In this document: piece by piece, positions 15,897 to 24,024 of the stretch
Position numbering within the stretch: position 1 is the stretch's first letter
Layout: each line of letters starts with the position of its first letter
Origin: Rhodanobacter_A agri
Lineage (GTDB): Bacteria > Pseudomonadota > Gammaproteobacteria > Xanthomonadales > Rhodanobacteraceae
DNA length: 64,000 nucleotides
Assembly (NCBI RefSeq): GCF_044904705.1
Contig: NZ_JADIKL010000002.1
Span: 248,001-312,000 of the forward strand
Direction of reading: 5' to 3'
Made by a program: the position numbers and the translations under genes
The notes under the pieces: generated by a model
Seen by the model: only the letters and a program-made list of their open reading frames with translations
The model's database searches: none
Told to the model about the DNA's origin: nothing

Positions 15897-17717
15897 TCAT
15901 GCGGCGGCTCCCGGTACAAGGTCGAAGGCGACCGTCAGGCGTGCATGGTCGCTGCGGAACGGCACGGTGCCGTGCCAGAGGTAGGACGGGAACAGCACCA
16001 GCCGCCCGGGTTCGGGGCGCACGGAATGCTGGGCATGCAGCGGCGGCTGCGTGGCGATGCCGGGCTCGCCGAAGGCGAGGCAGCCGTCCGGCGTAGCGGC
16101 GCCGGCCATGCCGTCGGGCAGGTCGACGTAGAAGGCCGAGGAGATCCAGCCGCGCGGATGCACGTGGCTGGCGTGGTAACCGGCGTTGCGCAGTCGTACC
16201 GACCAGCTGCCGTTGTAGCGGTAGCGGCCGTGGTTGCGGCGGCGCAGGGCATCGTCGCCGTGGCCGATCTGCGCGAGGTAGTCGTTGATCGGCGCATCGA
16301 AGGCCCGGAACAGCGCCTGGATCGCCGGATCGGCGTGACGCGCCAGGTCGCCGGTGGTCTCGGTGCCGTGGCGCAGCGACTGGAACAGCAGTGGATGGCC
16401 GTGCGGGTCGTGCAAGCGTTCCAGGCTGCGTTTCAGGTCGGCGAGGAAGCCGGCGAGGTCCGGCCATCCCGGCGGCGCTTGCAGGCGATACGGCCGCACC
16501 CGCTGTGGGTAGTCGCAGTAGACGTCGTGGCGCGCGTCGCCGAGCAAGCGCCAGGCGGTGGTCTGCAATGCAATCAGATACTGGTCGTCGGGTGCGCCGG
16601 CCAGCAGGATGTCGCAATGCCCGAGGGCATGGCGGGCGTCGCCGACGCCGAGCAGGGCCGCGGCCAGCAGGCTGCGCGCGGCGGTGCTGGCGGGCGACCG
16701 CTGCAGCGCGCGTTCCGCCAGGGCGAGCGCGGTGGCGGGTTCGAATTCCAGTGCGGAGAGGCCCGCGCGTACCAGCAGGGCCGGCGCGGCTTGCGCATGT
16801 GCGGCGGGAGCCGCGAGACAGGCATAGGCGCCGCGTGCGTCGCCAGCGCCCTGCAGGATGGCGGCCTTGGCGGCAAGCAGCGCGGTGTCGCCGGGGAACC
16901 TGCGCAGGGCTTCATCGAGCGTGGTGGTGGCCTGGGCGAGGTCGCCGCTGCGCATCCACACCAGCCGGGCGAGATGGTCGTGCGCCTCGACGTGGCGCGG
17001 CTCCAGCCGCAGGCTGTCGCGCAGGGCGGCTTCGGCGTGGGCGAATTCGCCCAGCGCGACCAGGCTGCGTGCGCGGGTGAAGTGGGTGGCGGCGGTCGCG
17101 GCGCCGAGCGTCAGCGCACGGGCAGCGGCGCGTTCGGCCTCGACATGCTCGCCGCTCGCGCCGAGCGCGATCGCCAAGGCATGCACGGCGACCGGATCGG
17201 TGGGGGCGGCTTCAACCGCGCGACGGTAGAAGCCTGCAGCCTCGTCGCGGCGGCCCAGCGCGGCCAATGCGGCCACATGCTGCGTGGCCAGCTCGGCATC
17301 GACCGCTCCGCTGGCGCACAGTGGCGCGAGCAGTGCGAGTGCTTCGGCCGGGCGCTGGCTGTCGTTGCAATGCCGCGCCAGCAGCAATGCGGCACGCGGG
17401 AGTTTGGTGGCCGCGCGGCGCAGCAGCGGTTCGGCTTCGCCGGGACGGCCGGCGCCGAGCAGCAGTTCACCGAGGGTGGCGAGCGTGGGCGCCCAGTTCG
17501 GATCGAGCGCCAGCGCGTGGCGCAGCAGTGTCTCCGCGCCTTCGGTGTCGCCGAAGCCGGAGTGCAGGCCGCCGAGCAGGCGCAGCGCTTCCACGCAATC
17601 CGGATGCGCCGCGACGATGGCTTGCAGCCGGTCGTGGGCGTTGCGCAGGTCGCCGGCTTGCAGCAGCGCGCCGACCTGGCGCATGGCTTCGAGCAGCGGG
17701 AGCGTGGCAGTGGACAT
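15897..17717 (-). CDS. TPR protein with C-terminal 2OG-Fe(II) oxygenase domain
   Basis: In this 606-residue protein about two thirds is alanine-rich TPR repeats (roughly residues 5-390, helix pairs such as AEPLLRRAATKLPRA). The C-terminal 200 residues resemble the putative 2-oxoglutarate/Fe(II) oxygenase family found in sugar loci of Xanthomonadales and Caulobacter. The segment HASHVHPRGWISSAFYVDLP gives one metal-ligand cluster, and YLWHGTVPF followed by RLTVAFDL gives the distal histidine and the 2OG-binding arginine. There is no signal peptide. It lies 50 bp downstream of the GH65 hydrolase gene and is probably co-transcribed. The hydroxylation target is unknown. Confidence 0.83.
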   Translation of the reverse strand: MSTATLPLLEAMRQVGALLQAGDLRNAHDRLQAIVAAHPDCVEALRLLGGLHSGFGDTEGAETLLRHALALDPNWAPTLATLGELLLGAGRPGEAEPLLRRAATKLPRAALLLARHCNDSQRPAEALALLAPLCASGAVDAELATQHVAALAALGRRDEAAGFYRRAVEAAPTDPVAVHALAIALGASGEHVEAERAAARALTLGAATAATHFTRARSLVALGEFAHAEAALRDSLRLEPRHVEAHDHLARLVWMRSGDLAQATTTLDEALRRFPGDTALLAAKAAILQGAGDARGAYACLAAPAAHAQAAPALLVRAGLSALEFEPATALALAERALQRSPASTAARSLLAAALLGVGDARHALGHCDILLAGAPDDQYLIALQTTAWRLLGDARHDVYCDYPQRVRPYRLQAPPGWPDLAGFLADLKRSLERLHDPHGHPLLFQSLRHGTETTGDLARHADPAIQALFRAFDAPINDYLAQIGHGDDALRRRNHGRYRYNGSWSVRLRNAGYHASHVHPRGWISSAFYVDLPDGMAGAATPDGCLAFGEPGIATQPPLHAQHSVRPEPGRLVLFPSYLWHGTVPFRSDHARLTVAFDLVPGAAA

Positions 17718-17767
17718 GGCGTGGGTTGGTGGAACTCGGTTCTATGCTGGCGGTTCCACCCGGTCCG

Positions 17768-20011
17768 TCAATGTGCGTGTTGCACCAGTGTCGCCTTGCC
17801 CGACGCGTCGCGCTCGACCGTGATGTCGTAGCGTTTGCCGCGGAAGCTCACGCCCTTGAGCGTGAGCGACTTCCATGCAGGCGGCAGTACCGGTGCGTAG
17901 GCAGGGTCCAGCCCCTTGTCGTCGATGCGCAGGCCGGTGAGGCCGTAGACCAGGCTCTGGATGTAGCCGGCCGAGGTGGCGAGGATGTAGCCGGCGTTGT
18001 TGGCCGCGGTCTCGGTGCGCACGTTGAAGGGCGGTTTGAGGAAGCCCACCAGGTTGCGCTGCAGCCATTCGCCGGCGGCCTTGCCGTTGCCGAGCTCCGC
18101 CTCGCCCACGGCGAGCATCACCATCATCATCTCGTTCGGGTCGTCGCCGTGGGTCTTCAGCTCGTGCAGCTGGAAGTCGAAGTCGTTGCGGCGCACGGCG
18201 TCGCTCATCGGCAGGTCGAGGTTGGGGTACATCAGCCAGGCCAGCGAGGAACCCATCCAGGTGATCTTGTCGTGCGGCACCGAGGGGTCGAAGTCGTAGT
18301 GGCGCTGCGCAGCGGCGTCGAACGGGATGTACATCTTGTCGGCGATGCGCGACCACTGCGGGTCGGGCGTGGCGCCGACCTGTTTCGCCGCCGCCACGGC
18401 GATGCGCAGCGCCTTCTGTGCGGCGGCATTGGTGAACGCGTCGTTGGGCACGTCGTTGTAGGCCTCGTCGGGCGAGGTGACGTGCAGGATCTCATAGCGG
18501 TCGCGCGCCTTGTCGTAGCTGACGCGGCTGGCCCAGAACTCGGCCACGCCCTGGATCACCGGCCAGCCGTACTGTTTCAGCCAGTCCCGGTCGCCGCTGG
18601 CCAGCCAGTACTGCCATTGCGCGATCGCGGCATCGGCGTTGACGTGGATCTCGCGGTACACGTCGTAGGCGAAGTGGGGCGTGTTGTCCACGCCGGTCTG
18701 CGGATCGGATTCCCACGGATACATCAAGCCCTTCGCGCCGTATTGCCGCGCGCGTTCGCGCGCCGGCTGCATGGTGCGGTGGCGGAACATCGCAATCGGC
18801 TTGGCGCGCTCGGGATGCAGCAGCAGCAGCGCGGGGAACACCCACGAGTCGCTGTCCCAGAACGCGTGGCCGGCGTAGTTCGGAGTGAGCGCGCAGGCGC
18901 CCATCGGCCAGGCGGTGCCTACGGTGGAGTTCGACAGCAGGTAGTACAGGTCGGAATGCACGGCCTTCTGCACCTGCGGATCGCCGTCGACCACGACGTC
19001 GGATTGCCACAGCCGGTGCCACGCGTCCCGGTGTCGCGCGAGCAAGCTGTCGAAGCCGGTCGTGCGCGCCTGCGCGGCGAGGGCAAGGTCGGCCTTCGCG
19101 TCGCCGCCCCAATCCTCGCGCGAGATGGCGACGTACTTGGTGAAGGCGTAGCTGTGGCCACGTTCGACGTGCACCGTGAGTTCAAGCGAGAGCTTGTATG
19201 GCCCCTTCGACACCGTGGCGCCCTTCACCGCGATGCCGGCCGGCAGTTCGAGCGCAGCGGCCTCGGTCATCGCCAGGCCTTGCTCGGCACGGCCGTCCAG
19301 CCACAGCGTCAGCGCCTTCGCGTCGCCGTCGTTGGACACCACCCGGGTGTAGCCGGGATACCACACCGCCGCGCGGTCGGGTGTGGGTACGGGCTTGTTG
19401 TCGAGATTCTGCCCGCTGGCGATCACGGCGGCGATCATCTGGTCGCCGTTCATGCTGCCGATCGGGAAGCGCGGCTGGTGTTCCGACCACAGCCGGATCG
19501 GGAAGCTGAGTTGCACGTCGCCGTCGAACTGCGGAGTGATGGTGAAGCGGACTGCGGCGAGGTGCGGGTTGGCCTGGCTGACGAAGCTCTGCACCTCGAC
19601 GCCGGTCGATTTGTTGGCGTAGTCGAATCTGTAGCGGGTGGTGAGCGTGGCGTCGTGCATGTCCAGCGTCTGCGCGTAGCCGCTGAAGATCTTCGCGTCC
19701 AGCCGCGTCGCGTTGAGCCAGCCGCCGCCGGGGTTGTAATCGATCTCGTTCCAGCCGGGGATCGCCGCAGGGCGGGCGATGTCGCCCTTGCCGTAGTCCA
19801 TGAACGCGACCATGTAGCTGCGGCCGGGTTCGGTGCCGCGCGGCGAGGTCATCACGGAGAAGTAGCCGTTCGCCAGATAGCTCGGGAAATAGTTGCCGAA
19901 GTTGTCGCTGGTGCCGGTCAGCAGGAAGCTGGGGTCGGTGGCCGCCATCGCTGGCGCGGCGAGCAAGGCCGCGGCGGCGAGGCAGGCGAGGCGGACGAGA
20001 CAGGCTTTCAT
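17768..20011 (-). CDS. Exported GH65-family hydrolase (acid trehalase/kojibiose hydrolase type)
   Basis: The 747-residue protein has a clear signal peptide (MKACLVRLACLAAAALLAAPAMA). Its catalytic domain resembles the GH65 (alpha/alpha)6 barrel, for example AGHAFWDSDSWVFPALLLLHPERA and a TSPDEAYNDVPNDAFTN block whose glutamate is the expected general acid. The HDSTLS phosphate-site motif seen in the partner phosphorylase is absent. That, plus export to a place without free sugar-phosphate metabolism, argues for hydrolysis rather than phosphorolysis. Substrate could be trehalose, kojibiose or another alpha-glucoside. It is 55 bp downstream of the MFS gene. Confidence 0.82.
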   Translation of the reverse strand: MKACLVRLACLAAAALLAAPAMAATDPSFLLTGTSDNFGNYFPSYLANGYFSVMTSPRGTEPGRSYMVAFMDYGKGDIARPAAIPGWNEIDYNPGGGWLNATRLDAKIFSGYAQTLDMHDATLTTRYRFDYANKSTGVEVQSFVSQANPHLAAVRFTITPQFDGDVQLSFPIRLWSEHQPRFPIGSMNGDQMIAAVIASGQNLDNKPVPTPDRAAVWYPGYTRVVSNDGDAKALTLWLDGRAEQGLAMTEAAALELPAGIAVKGATVSKGPYKLSLELTVHVERGHSYAFTKYVAISREDWGGDAKADLALAAQARTTGFDSLLARHRDAWHRLWQSDVVVDGDPQVQKAVHSDLYYLLSNSTVGTAWPMGACALTPNYAGHAFWDSDSWVFPALLLLHPERAKPIAMFRHRTMQPARERARQYGAKGLMYPWESDPQTGVDNTPHFAYDVYREIHVNADAAIAQWQYWLASGDRDWLKQYGWPVIQGVAEFWASRVSYDKARDRYEILHVTSPDEAYNDVPNDAFTNAAAQKALRIAVAAAKQVGATPDPQWSRIADKMYIPFDAAAQRHYDFDPSVPHDKITWMGSSLAWLMYPNLDLPMSDAVRRNDFDFQLHELKTHGDDPNEMMMVMLAVGEAELGNGKAAGEWLQRNLVGFLKPPFNVRTETAANNAGYILATSAGYIQSLVYGLTGLRIDDKGLDPAYAPVLPPAWKSLTLKGVSFRGKRYDITVERDASGKATLVQHAH

Positions 20012-20066
20012 GCGTGCTCCGGCAGGGGCTGGGCGTGGATCGGTCGATGCCTGGCGGCGGGATGGT

Positions 20067-21332
20067 TCATTTGGCGACCAGGCCGATGGCGGTCGGGCCG
20101 GTCGGGCCTCTGCGATCTGTTTCGCGCTTGAAGAAGAACAGCGCCAGCAACACCAGGCTCATCGGCAGCAGCGAAAAATAGAACGCGTCGATGCCGTTGG
20201 AGCGGGCGAATACGACCGCGGTGATGCGCGAGCCCAGGGTGCCGCCCAGCGCCGAGAAGATCACGATCAGCCCGGTCATCGCCGCGTGCGACGGCTTGGG
20301 CAAGGAACTCAGTACCACGGAATTGATCACCGGGTAGATCGGCGCCATCAGCAGCCCGACCAGCGGGAACAGCCAGGCTGCCAGCGGGGCGTTGCGCCAG
20401 CTGATGTCTGCGCTCGGCGCCACATCGCGGGCCAATGGCAGGCTCACCAGCACGATCGCCGCCATGCCGACCACGCAAATGTTGAGCAAGGTGTACCAGT
20501 GCAGCCGCCGCAGCGCCTGGCCGGCGGCGAGGCGTCCCAGCGCGATCGCGCCGGGCAGGATGCTGGCGAGCTGGATGCTCATCGCGTTCGGCAGCTTCAG
20601 GATCTCGTTGTTGAAGGTCGGCAGCCAGGTGGAGAAGCTCTGCTCGATCAGCACGTAGAGGAAGGCCGAGATCAGGAATACGTAGACCAGCGGCCGCACG
20701 AACAGCTGCAGCATCTCGACCAGCGAGCCCTTGATGGTCGAGGTGTGTCTGTTGTGCGCCGCCGATTCGTCCATGCGCGAGCTGGCGAGCAGCGCGATCA
20801 CTACCACGCACAACGCGGCCAGCACCCAGTACACGTTGAGCCACGCCAGGTCGGCTGGCGCGGCATGGTTGATGAACGCGCTGAACAGCCAGTTGCCGGC
20901 CAGCACGCCGAGCATGAAGGTGCCCTCGATGGTCGAGGTCAGCCGGCCGTGCGCGGCGCGGTCGCTGGTGAGCAGGCCGATCGACGAATACACGCCGACC
21001 TTGGCCAGCGCGAACGAGATGCCGACACAGGTGAACAGCACTTCGGTGGTGCGGAAACCCGGCCACAGCGGCATCAGCACGCAGGCGACGCCGAGCAGCG
21101 CCAGCGCCAGGATCATCGCGCGCCGATAGCCGATCAGCGGCAGGAAGGAGGCCGCGCCGAAGGAGACCGCGGCGATGGTGAGGTCTTTGAACAGTTCGAG
21201 CAGGCTGGCTTCGGTCTTGCCGACGCCGAAGCTGGCGATCGATTGCAGGATCACCGTGCCCACGCTGTTGAGCAGGATCGCGAAGACCACGTAGGTCAGC
21301 GCGAGCGCGGCGATCATGCGGAAACGATTCAT
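20067..21332 (-). CDS. MFS permease of the alpha-glucoside locus
   Basis: The 421-residue protein has twelve predicted helices and major facilitator features (for example FGAASFLPLIGYRRAM between helices 2 and 3). It is not of the FucP type seen at 2572-3888. The first ATG with a good ribosome site (AGAGG, 5 nt upstream) is at 21332; an in-frame GTG at 21338 would overlap that site. It lies downstream of a terminator that closes the TonB receptor gene and upstream of the GH65 hydrolase, so inner-membrane uptake of the disaccharide or released glucose is inferred. The exact subfamily is not recognised. Confidence 0.82.
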   Translation of the reverse strand: MNRFRMIAALALTYVVFAILLNSVGTVILQSIASFGVGKTEASLLELFKDLTIAAVSFGAASFLPLIGYRRAMILALALLGVACVLMPLWPGFRTTEVLFTCVGISFALAKVGVYSSIGLLTSDRAAHGRLTSTIEGTFMLGVLAGNWLFSAFINHAAPADLAWLNVYWVLAALCVVVIALLASSRMDESAAHNRHTSTIKGSLVEMLQLFVRPLVYVFLISAFLYVLIEQSFSTWLPTFNNEILKLPNAMSIQLASILPGAIALGRLAAGQALRRLHWYTLLNICVVGMAAIVLVSLPLARDVAPSADISWRNAPLAAWLFPLVGLLMAPIYPVINSVVLSSLPKPSHAAMTGLIVIFSALGGTLGSRITAVVFARSNGIDAFYFSLLPMSLVLLALFFFKRETDRRGPTGPTAIGLVAK

Positions 21333-21360
21333 GCGCACCTCTGGCGGATGACCCGCGCCG

Positions 21361-21401
21361 AAAAAGGCGGCCCGGACCGATGTTACGCAATCCGGGCCGC
21401 C
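21361..21401 (-). terminator. Intrinsic terminator after the sugar TonB receptor
   Basis: On the minus strand, GGCGGCCCGGA and TCCGGGCCGCC form an 11-bp stem with a 14-nt loop followed by TTTTT. It lies 21 bp past the receptor stop codon and within 30 bp of the MFS start. The receptor and phosphorylase genes therefore appear transcriptionally separated, at least in part, from the downstream genes. Confidence 0.88.
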
Positions 21402-21421
21402 GCGCGGGGTAAGCGATTACC

Positions 21422-23998
21422 TCAGAACTGGTATTTCACCTGCAGGTTGTACTCCTTGCCTTCCAGCGGGCGCGCCAGGATCACGCCGGTGGCGCCGGCC
21501 GCCGAACCCGCGATGCGCGAGTTCGATTCGGTCAGGCCCAGCGTGTCGGTCACGTTGGAGCCGACCAGGGTGAACAGCCAGTGCGGGCCGTAGTTGTATT
21601 GCGCGCCCACGCTGAAGTCGGTGTAGTTGCCCAGCTGCTGCAGGGCGAGCTGGTCCTGGGTGTGGTTGCCCACATACTCCATGGTCACCCACAGGCGCAG
21701 GTCGCCATAGGCCGTGGGGAAGCGCAGGGCCGGGGTCAGGCGGACCTGGAACTTCGGCTGGCGCTGCAGCTGCTTGCCCTGGTAGGTGCCGACGAATTCG
21801 CCGGTGGGGTTGCCCGGCGTCGGCAGGCCGTAGAACACCGCGTCGCCCTCGAAGTGCGAGTAGTGGCCGTCCATCCAGTCGCCGACTGCGGTGACCGAGA
21901 AGATCTGGTCTGGCGTGTTGGCGTGCAGGGTGAAGTTGATACCCTTGGTGTCCGAGCCGTAGGTGGACTTGCTGCCGAACGGCACGCCCAGCAGCGAGGG
22001 CTGGTAGCTCAGGCCGTCGAACTGGCGGTGGTAGAACGAGATGTCGGCGTTGAACACAGGGGCCTGGTATTTCCAGCCGACCTCGAAGTTCTGGACCTTC
22101 AGCACCGGCAGCGTATCGCCGGTGACGCTGCCGCGCAGATCGTCGAAACCGTTGAAGTGCACGCCCTTGTTGGCACGGGCGTAGACGGCCATGTTGTCCT
22201 GGATCTTGTAGGTGACGCCTGCGGTCCACGAGGTGTGGGTCTTGTTGTAGTCGGTGACTGCATAGGTGCCGTTGCACATTGCCACGGCGTTGTCGTAGAG
22301 CGTGTTGGGGTTGCCGTCGATATTGACGTTGGAGAGGTTGCACACGGTGTTGCGGGCGTCCTCGTTCTCAAGCCGCGCCGAGGCGTCGAAGATCCACTGG
22401 TCGAGCTTCCAGGTGTCGGACAGGTAGAACGCCTTGTTGGTGGCTACGCCGTTCTCGGTGATGTTGTAGCCACCGTTGTAGATCAGGCCCTGGCTGTTGG
22501 TGACGTAGTAGGTCTGGCCGCCTTGCACGTAGCTCACCGCGATCGGCGTGGCGTTCGGGGTGTTGGTCATCAGCATCGGGTTACCGAGCGACCAGCGGTC
22601 GTTGTCGGTGTAGTGCGCCAGGTACAGGCCGGCGGTCAACGTGTTGCCCTCGAACAGTTCCTTGCTGAGGCGGAAGTCGTTGACCACGCTTTTGAGGTTC
22701 TTGTGGATGTGCCACAGCCCCTGGCTGATCACGTCCGCGTTCGGGTCGGTGACGATGCCCGAGCCGTTGGTGTAGCTGGCGGTGTACACAGCCCCGGCGG
22801 GGACGGTGTTGCTGGGGTAGGTGCCGGCGGTGTTCTCCCAGCTGCTGAGCGTCTGCGGGTTGCTGCCGGAGAACAGCCCATTGGTATCCATGTTGCCGCC
22901 GTCGACCAGGAATTTGTCGCTGACATTCCAGCCGTTGCCGAAGTCCCAGTCGAAGTTGACGCCGAAGAAGCCGAGCTGGGCGCCGCGGCCGTCGGCGAGG
23001 TTCACGCTGGTGCCGCCGCCCGGGTAGCTCTCCAGGTAGGTGTGCTGCATCGCGTTGCTGTAGTAGGTGCTGGTCAGCGGATTGAAGCCGGGGTAGGCCG
23101 AGAAGATGCCTGAGCGGTCCTGGATCAACGGGATCGGCGTGATGAACTGGTTCTTGTCGTCGAGGCCGCGCGCCCAGAACATCAGCGTGCCGTTGTCCCA
23201 GTCCTTGGTCAGCGTGGCGGTGAGCTGGCCGCCCTTGTCGGACGCGTATTGCGGATCGCGCACGCCGTCGGAATCGCGGTAGAAGCCGCCCACGCTGCCG
23301 TACCAGCCGTTCTTGCCGATCGGAAAGCCGTAGAAGCCGTCGATGCGCTTGAGGTTTTCCGAACCGTAGGTCACGCCGATGCTGCCCGACGGCGTGTCGG
23401 TGCCCTGCTTGAGGATGTAGTTGGAGGTGAGGCCGATCTGGCCGTCGCCGAACACCACCGACGGGCCGCCCTGCAGGATTTCCACGTGGTCGATGGTGTC
23501 GTCGAGGCGGAACATCGAGCTCTGCTCGAAGAACGACAGCGACGGCATGCCGTACAGCGGCGTGCCCATGATCTGGTTGGTGTAGAACGGCGCGTCGCCG
23601 CCACCCGGGAAGCCGGCGATCTCGATGTTGGCGCCGGTCTCGCCGCCGGTGGATTCGGGCCACACGCCGGGCGAGATCTTCAGCAGGTCGGCGGCGCTGC
23701 GCGGATTGGCCTGCTGGATCTGGGCGGAGGTGGCCGTGGTGATCGAATAGCTGGCGTCGATCTTGCGCACGCCTGCAGTACTGGCCGAGCCGGTGACGAC
23801 GACTTGCTGCAGCGCCTGCACCGACTTGCCGTTCTTCTCCTTGGCGTCGGCCTTCTTCGCGGGGCTGGTGGCGGTCGCCGCCGGCGTGCTGCCGGTGGCC
23901 TGGGTCTGGCTGTTGTCCTGGGCCAGCGCGGTGCCGGATCCCAGGGCGGCCGCGATCGCCGCGGACAGCGTCAAGGTGGTGAATAGCCGAGCGCTCAT
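21422..23998 (-). CDS. TonB-dependent receptor of the alpha-glucoside locus
   Basis: The 858-residue protein has a signal peptide (to about residue 26) and a low-complexity linker rich in Thr, Ala and Lys. A TonB-box-like QVVVTGSAS is followed by a plug domain and a 22-strand type barrel ending KEYNLQVKYQF with the C-terminal Phe. It would import a saccharide into the periplasm using TonB energy. The gene lies 26 bp after the GH65-phosphoglucomutase fusion gene on the same strand, so the two form an operon closed by the terminator at 21361-21401. Substrate is inferred from the neighbouring enzymes (trehalose or a related alpha-linked glucobiose). Confidence 0.92.
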   Translation of the reverse strand: MSARLFTTLTLSAAIAAALGSGTALAQDNSQTQATGSTPAATATSPAKKADAKEKNGKSVQALQQVVVTGSASTAGVRKIDASYSITTATSAQIQQANPRSAADLLKISPGVWPESTGGETGANIEIAGFPGGGDAPFYTNQIMGTPLYGMPSLSFFEQSSMFRLDDTIDHVEILQGGPSVVFGDGQIGLTSNYILKQGTDTPSGSIGVTYGSENLKRIDGFYGFPIGKNGWYGSVGGFYRDSDGVRDPQYASDKGGQLTATLTKDWDNGTLMFWARGLDDKNQFITPIPLIQDRSGIFSAYPGFNPLTSTYYSNAMQHTYLESYPGGGTSVNLADGRGAQLGFFGVNFDWDFGNGWNVSDKFLVDGGNMDTNGLFSGSNPQTLSSWENTAGTYPSNTVPAGAVYTASYTNGSGIVTDPNADVISQGLWHIHKNLKSVVNDFRLSKELFEGNTLTAGLYLAHYTDNDRWSLGNPMLMTNTPNATPIAVSYVQGGQTYYVTNSQGLIYNGGYNITENGVATNKAFYLSDTWKLDQWIFDASARLENEDARNTVCNLSNVNIDGNPNTLYDNAVAMCNGTYAVTDYNKTHTSWTAGVTYKIQDNMAVYARANKGVHFNGFDDLRGSVTGDTLPVLKVQNFEVGWKYQAPVFNADISFYHRQFDGLSYQPSLLGVPFGSKSTYGSDTKGINFTLHANTPDQIFSVTAVGDWMDGHYSHFEGDAVFYGLPTPGNPTGEFVGTYQGKQLQRQPKFQVRLTPALRFPTAYGDLRLWVTMEYVGNHTQDQLALQQLGNYTDFSVGAQYNYGPHWLFTLVGSNVTDTLGLTESNSRIAGSAAGATGVILARPLEGKEYNLQVKYQF

Positions 23999-24024
23999 GT
24001 TCTGACTCCCCGTCAGTTCGATTG

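Noticed and set aside
17267..20131. 954-codon plus-strand frame opposite the GH65 hydrolase
   Set aside because: Shadow of the real minus-strand gene, which has a signal peptide and catalytic motifs.
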